A stretch of DNA of 64,000 bases from Daphnia pulex (lineage: Eukaryota > Arthropoda > Branchiopoda > Diplostraca > Daphniidae). Below are positions 48,975-63,848 of this stretch, piece by piece. The notes below the pieces were generated by a model, which was not told the DNA's origin, searched no databases, and saw nothing but the letters and a program-made list of their open reading frames with translations. Every line of letters begins with the position of its first letter. Position 1 is the stretch's first letter. The stretch is from positions 5,394,001 to 5,458,000 of the forward strand of contig NC_060025.1 in NCBI RefSeq assembly GCF_021134715.1. Direction: 5' to 3'. A program made the position numbers and the translations under genes.

Positions 48975-51213
48975 CTAGTCGTCATAATCTTCGATGATGA
49001 TATCAGCGTCCTCGTCCCGATCCTTTTTACCATTCGAGTTTACGGAGTCCACTACATTTGCTGAAAAATCAGTGGATTGACTAACTTGAAACTGGTGGTA
49101 ATTAAGCTGGCCTGATGTTGATTTTAACCCTGTATCAATTTAATTAAATGAATAATAATAAGATATTTAAAAATAAAGAGAAATGAGATCTCACCGTCTG
49201 TTATTTTAGATCCTGATCGAATAAGGTTGATAAACGGCAATGTTTCAGAAAAAAAAGAGGGTCCACATTTATTACCATAACCGTCTTGTACGTGCATGTG
49301 CAATTCTTGTTGCTGTTGAAGAACTGAATAATAATCAGGTTTTCTCAGAGGACGCCAAGCACTACCTTGAGTTTAGGAAATTACTTGTCAAGTATATAAG
49401 TGTATACACCTTTAAACGCAACCTCATTACCGTTAACGCTTGTGTTGCTAAACAACAGGCCTCGCACACCAGTTAAAAGGGACCATTCATCAAAAATCTC
49501 TTTATACACCAACTGGTTACCAAGTGAGTCGGCTGAGCTCAAGTATCCTACAGCTTTGGACACGTCTTCAATTCGGTTGAAATAGAGCGGATAATTCTGG
49601 TGTAGATACAGCAGAACCTTAGAGGAAGCTTCATCAATATTTTTAGTTAATTCATTAACATCTTCTTTCAATGGCAGCCGAAATTCTTCTAACAAATGTT
49701 TCGGTAATTCAGGCAAACTTCCCTGAACTTGATCCAATCCTATCACGTTTTAAATAGAAACCAACGTATGACAATAAGTTATATGCGTTAAAACATATGA
49801 AGTGATTACTTTTTGAATGGAGAATTTTTCCAATTGCGTGCATGAAATCCAGCGATCCATCTCGGACATACATCGTGTTTAATGAATCTTTCTTTTCAAC
49901 GGAAGCAAGTTTCCTCTTTTTCGAGTAGGCGGGCGGTTTTTTAACGTTGACATTGCCTAATTAATAAAATGTAGTAAGTTTGTTCACGAATAAAATTATT
50001 ATGAAATATTTACTTGTAGTTATCCAGTGCATCGCATTCAAAGCACTTCGCAGGTCGCCATTGCAAGATCCAACAATACCTTCGATCACTTCAGGTGGAG
50101 TAGCTTGTTTAGATTTAAGTGAAACTCTTTGTAGTGCTTTTAGTACAAAAGTATTTGCAAGACCTGTAAAGCTGCATGGAAGGACAAAGAAACTTGGTAT
50201 AAAAAATTACCAAACAATAACCCAAATGAAAGGTACTTGACAGTGGACATCATAAGTCTTTCTGACAAAACAGTTGGAAAAAGTTTTAGCTGAGTGCTGT
50301 TGAAGGCTTTCGTACTAGTTAATATGAATACAGCAGGTGTTCTTGTTCTATGTGAGTACTTCCTAAACAAATTGTAAACAGAAATTACTAGCAGGATTCT
50401 ATATGAAATAACATGCTCACAAAACTCAGCCTACATACAGGAGGATATTGTGCCATCTTTCAAGATTTTTGAAAATCATAGGGGGAAATTCTTTTATGAG
50501 AAGAATTTTTCTCATGTTGGAATTGTGAGCAACTGAACCTTTAGCATCTTTCATTTTAAGAGTGGAGAAACGATTTGCTCTTTCCAAAAACTCTTCTAGG
50601 TGATCATAAAAATTGACATCTTTTTGCTTAGGCTCTCTATAATGGTGAGGATTATCTAAAGATAGAATATCCTTAATGTAGAACTAAGTAATAGACTGCA
50701 ATATTTTACAAACATTGTTCATATTCCCATTCACTAGCTTCAAAATGCTTGATTGGTTCCTCCCAAGCTAGTATTTCTATGTTTAATTCTTTGCACAGTA
50801 CACTTAAAGTTTGATATTTGCCACATCCAGGGGGGCCAGTTAAGAGAAGAAACTGTCCCTGAAAAATTAAAGATTTTATCAATAAAACTCCAAAGGTAAG
50901 TGAATACTGTCAAACCTGCTGGCTTTTTGAAAATGCTTGTTCCAACCAATGTTTCACTTCTGCAACTTTTTTCTTTTGAACTACAAGTTCACTAGAGTTT
51001 ACTGGTGTTGACGTACATTCTGTAGATTCTGTTGATTGTTTCACTCTTGCAGAATCATACATAAGTGATTTACTGCTGCATTGTTTCTTTGTTGAGTGTG
51101 TATAGCCTTCAGATCCCTTTGCAAAATCTGGTTTCACCCACCCTTTCTTTATTAAATTGAGGAAATAATATAATTATTTTTACAATGTTATTTATTATTT
51201 TTACCTGAGACAT
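48975..51213 (-). CDS. RAD17: RAD17 checkpoint clamp-loader subunit
   Basis: RAD17 replaces RFC1 in the complex that loads the 9-1-1 clamp at damaged DNA and enables ATR signalling. Minus-strand exons begin 51213-51205 (MSQ) and 51146-50916 (KGWVKPDF, then KKKVAEVKHWLEQAF). The exon 50858-50714 holds the P-loop LLLTGPPGCGKYQT, in which the usual Thr/Ser after Lys is Tyr. Later exons give HYREPKQKDVNFYDHLEEFL, RKILLIKEFPP, a block with TRTPAVFILTSTKAF (sensor-1 region), SCNGDLRSALNAM, RDGSLDFMHAIGKILH, LYLHQNYPLYFNRIEDVSKA, WRPLRKPDYY and the conserved acidic end DADIIIEDYDD at 48975. The gene is compact, with introns of about 60-100 bases. It is head-to-head with PHTF and tail-to-tail with CWC15. 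Confidence 0.9.
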
Positions 51214-52803
51214 GGTTTCAATTATTTCCCTTTACCAAAAAAAATTTGTTTAAACTAGTTAGTAGTTAACCAGACATTAATTTAGTTAACCAGCAATCGT
51301 CGAACGATACAACCATGGATACAACACAACCACTTCCAAAACAATCAAAATAAAATCATAGGATGACTGAAAAGTTGGCCATCAATCTCAACATACGAGT
51401 GAGCCCATTTCTCGCGTACGCTTCTGCCATCTAGCATTTCCAGCAAAAACTTAGCCTACTGTCCTTTTTTCAAAACCACACTAGACACATAATTCACTAG
51501 TAATATAAATAAGACTACCGGTGGATTATTTTATTCCAAAAGCAACGAGGATTTTAAAAATTATACATTGATGTTTTATTTCATTTCATTTGATCAAAAA
51601 TGAACTTCGACCATTGTCTCTAGATGGCACATTTAACAATTTCGCATCAAAATTGTTATATAAGATCCCCGGCCATTGTATTGAATGCAGTGGTAATGTA
51701 ATAAGCTCCGAAACTTATTACCTATTGAGTATTGACCACTATTGAGCCTCTACCTCTACTTTCGGGAGATCAATAGTTTGTATCGTCTTACGTAGCGAAC
51801 ACATTGTTTAGTTTGAAACAATAACGAATAACTCTCATAATTTTCTTCAGTTTGCTTTCCTTTGTGTTGACGGGTATTGTGTTGATCAAGTCTAAGAGAA
51901 CATCGATTGGCCTTCGGTCATAATGGTCGCGAGCTTACAGACAAAATTGGACGAACTAAAATTCGTCGAATAGTCCAAAAAATCCGCCCTGTATCTACTG
52001 TTTGCTGTTTTTGCTAGGAATTTCCAATCATCTTTGAAAAGGTATTTTATTTTTCTCTTTAGACTTTGGCTAAATAAAATAGGAGTAGAAATACAACTGG
52101 ACTTTGTTAATGGTGCAAATTTATTTTACCCAGAATCTGAACAATAAGTTTAAATAAAATATGATTTAAAATACTATTTTTGTTTTGTTTTTATGAATTA
52201 AATGTTCTTATTATCTGAAAAAGTAAAAGAGATTTAAGGTGTGTGCTAGCCTAATCTTGTCCACATTTTTTGTTGTTGTCTAGATTTTGAAATTCATGAT
52301 AAAGTTTATTACTTCCATTACTCAACCTTCATTGATCTCCCAACAGTGTCTCCTTTTAAGAACAACATTTGGGTATGCTGAGTTTTGGTAACATTTGGCA
52401 AGGGGCTTAGGGCCCACTTTGTTGTTTGGGAAAGTTAAATGGAAAAATTCCAATAGCGCTGTAGCGCCATCTGGTCACAATTATTTGGTTTTCGTTTCTT
52501 TTTCCGTTAACTCATTTTCATGCGACATGACAAAATCATTTGGTATCGCAAAATATTGTGCGTCAGCTACAATAGCATCGATTATCCTTCCACTGTGCAT
52601 TGCTGGATTGCTTTGAAATCCATATTTATTAAGCAGAAAGGTTATCTACTCATTTAAAAACTTACTAGTATAAATGCTGTTGACATTGGCCTAGTTAATG
52701 TCTTTTTATTTGTGAAAACAGTTAATTCATTGCAGATTTCCTTTTTGTATTATTATTATCCGTTAAAAACGTTAAAATGATGATAAATGTTGTATGGTTG
52801 CAG
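51214..52803. promoter_or_regulatory. Divergent RAD17/PHTF intergenic region
   Basis: No coding region is recognisable. The segment should contain the RAD17 promoter (close to 51214) and the PHTF promoter plus a 5' untranslated exon. An acceptor-like TTGCAG at 52798-52803 directly precedes the exon that holds the PHTF start codon, implying an upstream non-coding exon that I cannot place. No clear TATA box can be assigned. Confidence 0.4.
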
Positions 52804-52897
52804 GTCACTGCACTGACTACTTCGTTAAAATCATCATCCAGTCGAACAGTACGCGTCGTTTTCAGTGAACTAGGAGATGAAGTCTTGATAAATTATC

Positions 52898-56397
<3,500 letters not shown>

Positions 56398-57120
56398 CTA
56401 GGCTATTGAGTGAGGGCTAGACAGTCTTTCATAGCTGTGGCGTTTACTCGTCCAAATTAACGAAATGAATTTCAAATATAACAAATTGGGTCGTAATTCT
56501 TTCCGTCTATTCGATACCGTACATCGAGTACATCTGTATTGTATCTACACCTACTAACCTGCAAAGTTTGCTGGATAAATTTTAAAAGTTACCTATAACA
56601 TTTTGTTAACCCAATTAAGTGCAGAGCTTTGGCTAGTTCTAAACTTTATAAATAGTAGTGTTCATGTTAACCCGATGGATTGATCTGTGATGCCGAGCTA
56701 GGTTGAAAACCGTAATTTGATCTTAAATTGGAAACATGATAGCTATTTGAAACATTTATGGAACGATTCTGCAACAGTTGAATGTAATCCACAACCTAAC
56801 ATAACCTAATAGTGTTGTAAAAATGTGTTGACGCCTTGAATACTATTGGTTGACTGAATTTTTGAATCTTCATTTTTTTTTCGTTTCAAATAGTAAATCT
56901 CAACAAATATTAAGAATGCATCTTAATACGTCATTAATTTGTTTGTCGATAACTGGCTTAATTATTATTTCTCTATCTTTGTGTGGGAGAAAGTAAAGGT
57001 TTATTTTCCGTTTTTTAAACTTTCAGATGCGCAACATATGTTCCGTCCAAATTAATGAAGTGTCGAGTTGAGACCAGATCTCTTGAACTATTTTCCTGTT
57101 TTTCACAAGGATTGTATATA
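56398..57120. other. Intergenic, no gene seen
   Basis: PHTF 3' flank up to the transposon insertion site. No ORF or repeat of note is visible. The TATATA just before 57121 is the probable target of the transposon. Confidence 0.5.
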
Positions 57121-57303
57121 GGGCTCTTCGGGATCTGTTTTATTTAGCCGATTTATGTGGCAACGCAGCATGGCTCTAGACTTATTTCGAACAATAATGT
57201 AATGTCAAAAATTTTTGCTTCTGCATCCCAACAACAAGGCTCTACTAGTTTGACAAAAGTGTTTCTTCTGTGTTGAAAAATGTGTTTCATGTTTTGAAAT
57301 ATT

Positions 57304-57810
57304 ATGTCTTTATCGAATTATGTTAGTGGGCTTTCAGTAGAAGCCAAAGAAAAATACCTTGATAAATTGGATATTCTTCAGTGTGATTGCCCTTACAGTT
57401 TATCTAAAGATTTGTGGAAACAAGGACTTCAGTGTTGCACAATTATTCCCAAAATAGATCATGGGGATATATTCGCCTACTTAGTTTTCTCCAGAAGTAT
57501 TATAGATGTGGAGAAAACAAAGAGAGCCTTCAAAGGTCTCAAAGCTGAGTCAAAACAAGCAGTGAACGATGGCTGGCTGAAACAATTTATGGCAATGTGT
57601 TTGTCATCTGGAGTGGTTTTAGTTAAAGCTAAGGTAACCCCTCAAAGTTGTTTATTATTGACATGAATTATATTTTCTGTTCTAATTCACAATTAGGTAA
57701 CTCCATCTCAAGCTATCAGCGAAACTCCTCACTCACCATGGGCTGCAATAGGTGTTGATGGCTGTGTAATATACGCTCATTGTACCTGTGCTGTAGGGGT
57801 TAATACTTAA
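57304..57810 (+). pseudogene. SWIM-type N-terminal part of a YqaJ-associated transposon protein
   Basis: Two exons (57304-57633 and about 57697-57810) encode MSLSNYVSGLSVEAKEKYLD, LQCDCPYSLSKDLW, a segment DGWLKQFMAMCLSSGVVLVK, and VTPSQAISETPHSPWAAIGV, then CVIYAHCTCAVG before a stop. The HCxC-AG motif is the first half of a SWIM zinc finger; in intact relatives it is followed by CxH and then a YqaJ-type nuclease domain. Those are missing here. The frame is open up to the truncation, so it could be translated into a short protein of about 145 residues. Family context is remembered, not searched. Confidence 0.6.
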
Positions 57811-57903
57811 TAACAATATTGGATGTCTTTTAATCATCAGTGTATATTCAGTTGAAATTCATGAGGGAATACAGTATAAAACTGGCAAACGTCATCGTCC
57901 TTT

Positions 57904-58802
57904 TCAATTTGTAATATTCAGTTTTTTGTAATATTCATTATTCAGTTTGATAATGCTTCTACAATCTAACTTAAACTGAAGCAATACAACTTGCTTCGTT
58001 AACTGAGACACTTGCTCGATTAATCGTAGACGCTGTAAGTCTCCTTCGAGATTATCGTCCAGGTTAGTTGTTGAATTGCTAACTTGTGATGTTGTTAAGC
58101 ACTCCACAGCAGGAATTGGTATACAGTCAATCTCGTTCCCTTGTAATAATGCTATTAAAATTGAAAGAAGCATTAGGCAAGCAATAAGAAATAAACAAAA
58201 ATGTAATAACTTTACCACTCTGTGAAGTACTTTCATGGCATAATGAATCTAGATGTAAAGTAGCCTCAGATGGGTTCTCTTCGCTGGGTAGTTCACATTC
58301 AATGGTTGTGTGTAAACTCTCTTCGCAATTACTTGGAATGTTATTGTGTTGATCAAGCTCATCTAATAGTTGAAAATGAAATACTTCACATTGACAGACA
58401 GACTTGTAAATTTATAGTTTGAATATTACCAATCGGCAAAGAATGATCCTGAGTTTCAGAAAGGAGAGATGAGTCTATTAATTCTAGTGGCTCATCCCCT
58501 AACAACAATGATGGCACAAAATCTGGATGCCTCGGGTAGATATCTTTTGCAGGTTTCCCTAATATAGCACAACAGAGTATGTATTAGCAATAAATAGCAA
58601 TAACTAGCTTGATAGAATTATACCTCCATAGAAATGCTTTGAGCATATCCAGATATTGTTGATTTTGGTATGACGATTAGCTTCCCTACGTTTAATCTTG
58701 TCAAGCCAAAGCTGACGACGAACACTGTTTTCTGGCAAAGAATACAATTTGACACCATCACTGCGTCTTACGTCCACACTTAGCAACATTACAAATTCTC
58801 AT
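57904..58802 (-). pseudogene. THAP zinc-finger/coiled-coil transposase N-terminal half
   Basis: From the ATG at 58802 the frame reads MRICNVAKCGRKTQ and then a stop near 58760. One base out of frame it continues GVKLYSLPENSVRRQLWLD, NNIWICSKHFYGG. Together these make the C-x4-C ... W ... C-x2-H-F THAP zinc finger, broken by a one-base frameshift. Later exons (about 58560-58430, 58365-58215 and 58150-57904) give GKPAKDIYPRHPDFVPSLLL, acidic stretches, and a leucine-rich coiled coil LQRLRLIEQVSQLTKQVVLL. The DDE catalytic domain that should follow is absent because of the central deletion. Confidence 0.65.
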
Positions 58803-58989
58803 TTCAGTTAACAATCGAAAGAAAATTTCAACACACAAGAAACACTTTAGTCAAAACAGTAGAGCCTTGCTGTTTGGATTCAGAAGCAAAAATTTTTGAC
58901 ATTACATTATTGTTCGAAATAAGTCTAGAGCCATGCTGCGTTGCCAGATAAATCGGCTAAATAAAACAGATCCCGAAGAGCCCTATACA

Positions 58990-59892
58990 GTATTTATATC
59001 TTTTTTTCTGAACGAGTACTAGATCATGCCTGGAAAGAAGAATAGAGGGAAGCAGAGGGAAGTTAATAAGGGAAGGGGGGCATCCCAGATCGATCACCCT
59101 TGTCCCCTGATATTGATCAAATCTATGGCAAGAAAGTTCATAGAAATGAACCTTCGCCGTAAAAATGCTGGTGAAACGTGAAAAGTGCATCGTACAGAAT
59201 GAAGGAGCTAAATATATAAGTATTTTCTATTAAAAAGATTTGCAAGACTGCAAGAAATCAAAAGTTCCGTTGAACGCTATGTAGGCGGCTTTAAGGGAAT
59301 GATGACGAAAACGCACCTCGGTTCAAAGCCAAATAATAAATATAACGGTTACCAAGGTTTAAGAATGGAGACCACAGCTTTATTTTGATAAATAACATTA
59401 TTTTTAAGTGGCTTAGTTGACGGGAAAACTGATGGGGATGGGGATAAAATGGGGGGAAAAAACGATTTTTCGGTTATTTTTAATAATTTTCTCGTAAACG
59501 ACAAAACTACGAGATTGCGATTTTCAATCGTCTTGGCGCAAAATTATTAAATAGAATTAGTTTTATTTTCAACCCCCGTTAATCATAAATGCACTGTATA
59601 TAATTTTAATTGCAGCTCTTGAGATTGCACCGCGAATAATTATGGAATAATTATGGATTGAAATAGAAACATTTTCGTTACCAAACTATTGCGAATCAAA
59701 AGATTCAATTTCAAATGCCAACGTCAAAAAACAGATTGAAGTTGAAACACACTTTCTCTCTTTTACTCTTTTAGATTTCCTAATAGCTCGATTGCCATTA
59801 GCAACGAACATCTATCGACCAATCAGTCCATTATTTTTTCAAAGCACTTCCTCATTTTAGAATCAGAATCTCAACGCTTCTCAGACTTAAAC
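58990..59892. other. Intergenic, no gene seen
   Basis: Between the transposon and the IQ-protein gene. AT-rich with a stretch 59400-59600 containing G-runs and a repeat-like TTTTTCGGTTATTTTTAATA phrase. The last about 150 bases should contain the promoter and 5' leader of the next gene. Confidence 0.45.
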
Positions 59893-61228
59893 ATGAAGAC
59901 AAATGAAATACTTTCAATTGCACTCAAAATTGTGTTTGATCGAACTGTCGACCAACTTATTTTCCATGAAATGATCCAAGATGGCAATTCTAATTCCGAG
60001 TTCTCTAAATGGAGGTATTTTAATTTGTCACAATTTTCTAATCGCACAAATATTTACTGGGTGTGTTCGATAAATAATTGACGCCGTATTTAGGTTCTCT
60101 ATTGAAAGTAATTTAAAGTCGGTTCTTAACGAAGCCCCGGGAAAAAAAATACCGTTGCTCTCCGTTCATATTGCGGAAATGAAAGCACAAGAAGAAATGG
60201 TGATGTCAGAAAAGCTACATCTAGAAGACGTTCTAGGGCAAATTGAATGTGATGAACAAGATTTAGTCAATCATAATATGCAGCTACACAAAACGAGTGA
60301 AAGTTTGAATCGACAAATTTGTGAACTCAAGGTTACCACTTTCAACTTCCAATTCAAATAATTACTTTTCGGTGTTTTTGTGTGGTATTTAATTATTTAT
60401 TCATATTTTTTCGTCTATTAGGACGAGCTTGATAGAAGAACAGAATCTGCCTCTCGAAGCTTCGAACATTGCCAGAATCACGAAGTGGCTAATGTAAATA
60501 AATTTTTACAAAAATTTAATCAAGACCTAGAAGAATGGAGTGGGAAAATCGCTACTTTGGAAAACGAGATACAATTGGAGACCCAGCGAAATGCCGACGA
60601 AAAAATTAAACTTTGTACTGAAATTGACGTACGTAATTTCGTTCGTTCAGGCAATTTGTTCAGCGTTTTTGAAAAGATGATTTCAGATATGCTGTCAAAT
60701 ATTTCATGTTTTAATGTTTAGACATTTGCATTTAGATGCTTACGGAGGCCCTTTTGGTTTTGCGTGCCAATTGGGAAGAATCTTCTTTTAAGCTTACCCA
60801 AGAAGGCAATGAAGCAACAGAAATACGCGAATCTTCCAGACGACAAATAAGTCTGATTTCCAGCGAGGTACTGAACATTCAAATTCATTTTATGTAAAAA
60901 TTTAATTGTGATTTTCCCCATCAAAAAGCTCAACAAAAGAAAACTAGTGGTAAATGAATACCAAAAAGTCAAACAATTAGCCGAACAGGAGAACCTAGCA
61001 TTGATCAAAATCACATTGGTATGTAGTCGTCGTATATGGCTGAGGTTTTTCTTAAGATTTCTTTAAAGAAAATATGCGTTATGATTTTAGGTTGTGATAC
61101 GAATCCAATCATGGTGGAGAGGCGTTATCGCTCGGAGAGACTACGCTAGATTCAAACTTGCCTCCAAAAAGAAGCCCAGAGCAAAAGCGCCAAATGTGAC
61201 ATCAGTAAGAACAGGCCGTCAGAAATAA
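59893..61228 (+). CDS. IQ-motif coiled-coil protein, DRC9/DRC10-like (nexin-dynein regulatory complex)
   Basis: Six exons (59893-60014, 60094-60331, 60422-60628, 60736-60867, 60929-61018 and 61091-61228) join in frame to 308 residues. The protein is almost entirely coiled coil (for example HIAEMKAQEEMVMSEKLHLE, VNKFLQKFNQDLEEWSGKIA), followed by a single IQ calmodulin-binding motif near residue 265, VVIRIQSWWRGVIARRDYAR, and a Lys/Arg-rich end. This architecture is that of the dynein regulatory complex subunits IQCG (DRC9) and IQCD (DRC10), which sit between axonemal doublets in motile cilia and sperm flagella. At about 308 residues it is shorter than the vertebrate proteins (around 440). I cannot decide between DRC9 and DRC10 without alignment. 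In arthropods expression would be expected in testis. Confidence 0.65.
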
Positions 61229-62392
61229 TCCAACTGAAAGTGGATTTGTGTTCGGCACTGGTGGTCGTAACAGCTGTTCCTTCGTTGAGTTTTGCTTCTA
61301 AAACAAAATACTACTGTGGAGAATCGGATTGGACAAACAATGTAATGTTCATGCTCCTGTATATTGAAACACACAAAAATGTTTGAAATGTAAATTAAAC
61401 ATCGATTGTTATTTTCGCCAGCTTTCCACAATGAATGAATTTAGTTAATGTAAGATATTTTCGTCTTTGACGGCCATTGAGCTCAAAGTTACGAAAGCTG
61501 TCTGAAATAATTTTACCAATAATTGTTATAGTATACAAATACATGTTACAAGAATAGAATAAGGATAGTTACTAAATGACTACCGTAACTTAACTTACAA
61601 GCATTTGTTTTGAACATGAAGAATTAATACAATTGTTTTACGATCAATTCATATATTTCTCGCGAGCGCAAGGCAAAAAGCGATGTTGATCATTAAAAGT
61701 ATTAAATTTAAAGAATTAAGTAAATGGAGCAAAAAACTAAGACGCATTCAAAAGCTAACTCACTGAACTTGGTTGGGCCTTAAGATAAACATATGCAACA
61801 AAAAATTATTACCAATGTACGATAGATGCATTCAAAATTGTTTCGTGACCATCCGGACACATGGCATCTATTTCGTTCTTCCTTTACGAGTCATGGCTTA
61901 GATACTCAAAAATCAAGAAGGAAAGCAAAAGAAAACAAAGGACTATTATTGAGGAAAGAAACCGATATTTTTTTTTTTTTTTTAGTCATCCTGGTTTTGT
62001 AAGTAAGAAAATCTGGTTTGCAATAGTAGTAAATATTTTTTTTTATCACACCTAGAGTCAGTTATCCAGTACACAGCATAGTGTATTCAAGTGGATGGGG
62101 ACACATTTCGGTGGTGGTGCGAAGGGTAATTATGAAAAGAGGTAAAGATTTATCGATGAATCATTTTTAGAACCGTTACGATCTCAAAGTGTTTTTTACT
62201 TTTTTTTCGTGAGATATACTGTCAACCCCACTTGTGTTGTTTGACATCGAACGTTTCTGGGTTTCTTTACTTTGTTCCAGGGCAAATAAACAACCTTTCC
62301 TGTTTTCTCAAACAATCGACGCAACTTCTTTTAACAGCCACCTTTCACGTACAATCGATTTCATTTTTTTCTCTAGATTTCTCCCGAAAGTT
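61229..62392. other. Intergenic between convergent genes
   Basis: Tail-to-tail spacer between the IQ-protein gene and Fmr1. It should hold both 3' untranslated regions. Contains a poly-T run at 61970-61983. No coding region recognised. Confidence 0.5.
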
Positions 62393-63848
62393 TCAAGCTG
62401 TGGTTCCATTAATAGGTTCTTCGTGAGCCTTCGTATCGACAATCTGCTTGCGACTACCGCTCGGTTTGTCGTATCTATTGCGTTGATCACGCGAATGAGG
62501 AGGTCCAGAGGCCGCAGCAGAATGTGAAGATCCAGCATGTGTAATATTTTTAGCAGTAGATTCGGCAGGTGTCCCTTCTTTACTAGACAAGGCCGAATGC
62601 AAACGAGACCCACCAGATGAGTTGTCCATCACAACTGAAGTAAGAACCCAACAAAAGATACTACGATTATTATTTGATTAATTAGATTTGATTAATTTAT
62701 ATTACTGTTGGGCCGTCCGTTTGTTTCCGAGTCAACTTTGCGTGGTCTACGACGACGTTGACGGCGGCCCGGTCCTGATTCTTCATTGCTTGAGCCGGAA
62801 TCTAAAATATTAAAAATGATAGTTACTGAAAGACCAATGCATACAAGAAGAAAACGAAAATCATATCGTCAGCTCATTACCCCTGTCTAGACTAGCAGCA
62901 CTCGAAAGATCTTGACTATCTGGCGCCGATTCCTCTTCACCACGCCGTTCAGAATCCATCATGCGATCTCCAAAACCACGTCGGAATCCTCTTGATCTAC
63001 CTCGAAAACCTGAAAACGATCACGTGGAAATTAGACCAAGAACACCGAAAAATGCAGTCACATAAAAGAAAAAAAGACAAGCAGTTCAGGTTTGAACTAG
63101 AACAAAATGCTTTTCATTTCCCCTTTTAACTTCGCACAAGAAACAACTTTTAACCACTTTTCCATTAGTCATAGCATTTTCAACACATCCCCTAGTCTAC
63201 GAATCACAACAAATTACTAGAAGACATGACAACATCTGCCCAAATGTTTTCCCATCCTCCAGGGAATCGCAAAACTACTGTAGGTCATAGATATTGGAAA
63301 AGTGTACGAAAAGCACACATCATATCATCCCCTTATGGGGAAGGACGGATACTGTGTTAATCAATGGACATAACATTCTCCTCAATTCAGTCATGAAAAT
63401 ACACACGTGTGTAAAGACTCACCGCTGTCGCGATCTCCTCGTTCAACGTGCTCATTTCGTTCCAGACGATCAGCCCGTTCTCCTCGACCACGAGTTACTC
63501 CTCGACCCCTCACCGATGATGCAATCCCACTTCTTTCCACATTAAATCTTTCCACAAAACGACCACTGCTGACAGGTGCTCCTCTCCCTCCACCTCGACC
63601 CCGACCACGTGTCATGTTTCCTCGGTCACGATTTCCTCCATTATCTGGTTCAGCACTATACCCCCTAAAAATAAATTTAATTGGAGGAATGCCAAGAAAT
63701 TTAAAATAAAACAAACAAACAAACAGCCAAAATACCTATCAATGCGTCGTGGAGGTGGGAAGGTAGGGGCAGATGTTAGGTTGCTATTGTGAATAGAGCG
63801 AAGTTGCTGATCGATCTCCAATTTCTCCATGCGTAATTGTTCCACTTC
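62393..63848 (-). CDS. Fmr1: FMR1/FXR RNA-binding protein, C-terminal exons (partial)
   Basis: FMRP-family proteins bind mRNA and regulate translation. Only the 3' exons are in the window, on the minus strand: 63848-63736, 63664-63423, 63009-62881, 62801-62706 and 62634-62393; all joins keep frame and the 5' part lies beyond the right edge. The first exon has EVEQLRMEKLEIDQQLRSI, the conserved segment after the KH domains. The next exon is an RGG box (MTRGRGRGGGRGAP and further RGRG repeats) that can bind G-quadruplex RNA. Then come RGRSRGFRRGF and a basic cluster GRRQRRRRPRKVDSETNGRP like the nucleolar-targeting region of FXR proteins, and a Ser/Gly-rich end at 62393. The KH domains, Agenet domains and start codon are not in the window. 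Confidence 0.92.

Larger units (their letters stand above)
57121..58983. mobile_element. Two-gene TIR transposon (ISL2EU-like), internally deleted
   Basis: Left TIR 57121-57282 starts GGGCTCTTCGGGATCTG. The right end (58827-58983) is its inverted copy, about 90% identical over some 160 bases, flanked by TA on both sides (TATA on both sides is also possible). Immediately inside the left TIR an ATG (57304) opens a SWIM-type ORF on plus; just inside the right TIR an ATG (58802) opens a THAP/coiled-coil ORF on minus. They converge and stop at 57810 and 57904. The combination of a THAP-bearing transposase gene and a YqaJ/SWIM-associated gene, a short TA duplication and long TIRs fits ISL2EU-type elements as I remember them. 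The catalytic halves of both genes are missing. Confidence 0.75.

Noticed and set aside
50439..50540. Additional RAD17 intron between GATGCTAAAG and AAAATTCTTCTC
   Set aside because: Phase does not match; reading straight through is open and matches the family, so it is one exon.
63407..63709. Plus-strand Arg/Ser/Pro-rich ORF
   Set aside because: It is the antisense shadow of the Fmr1 RGG-box exon.
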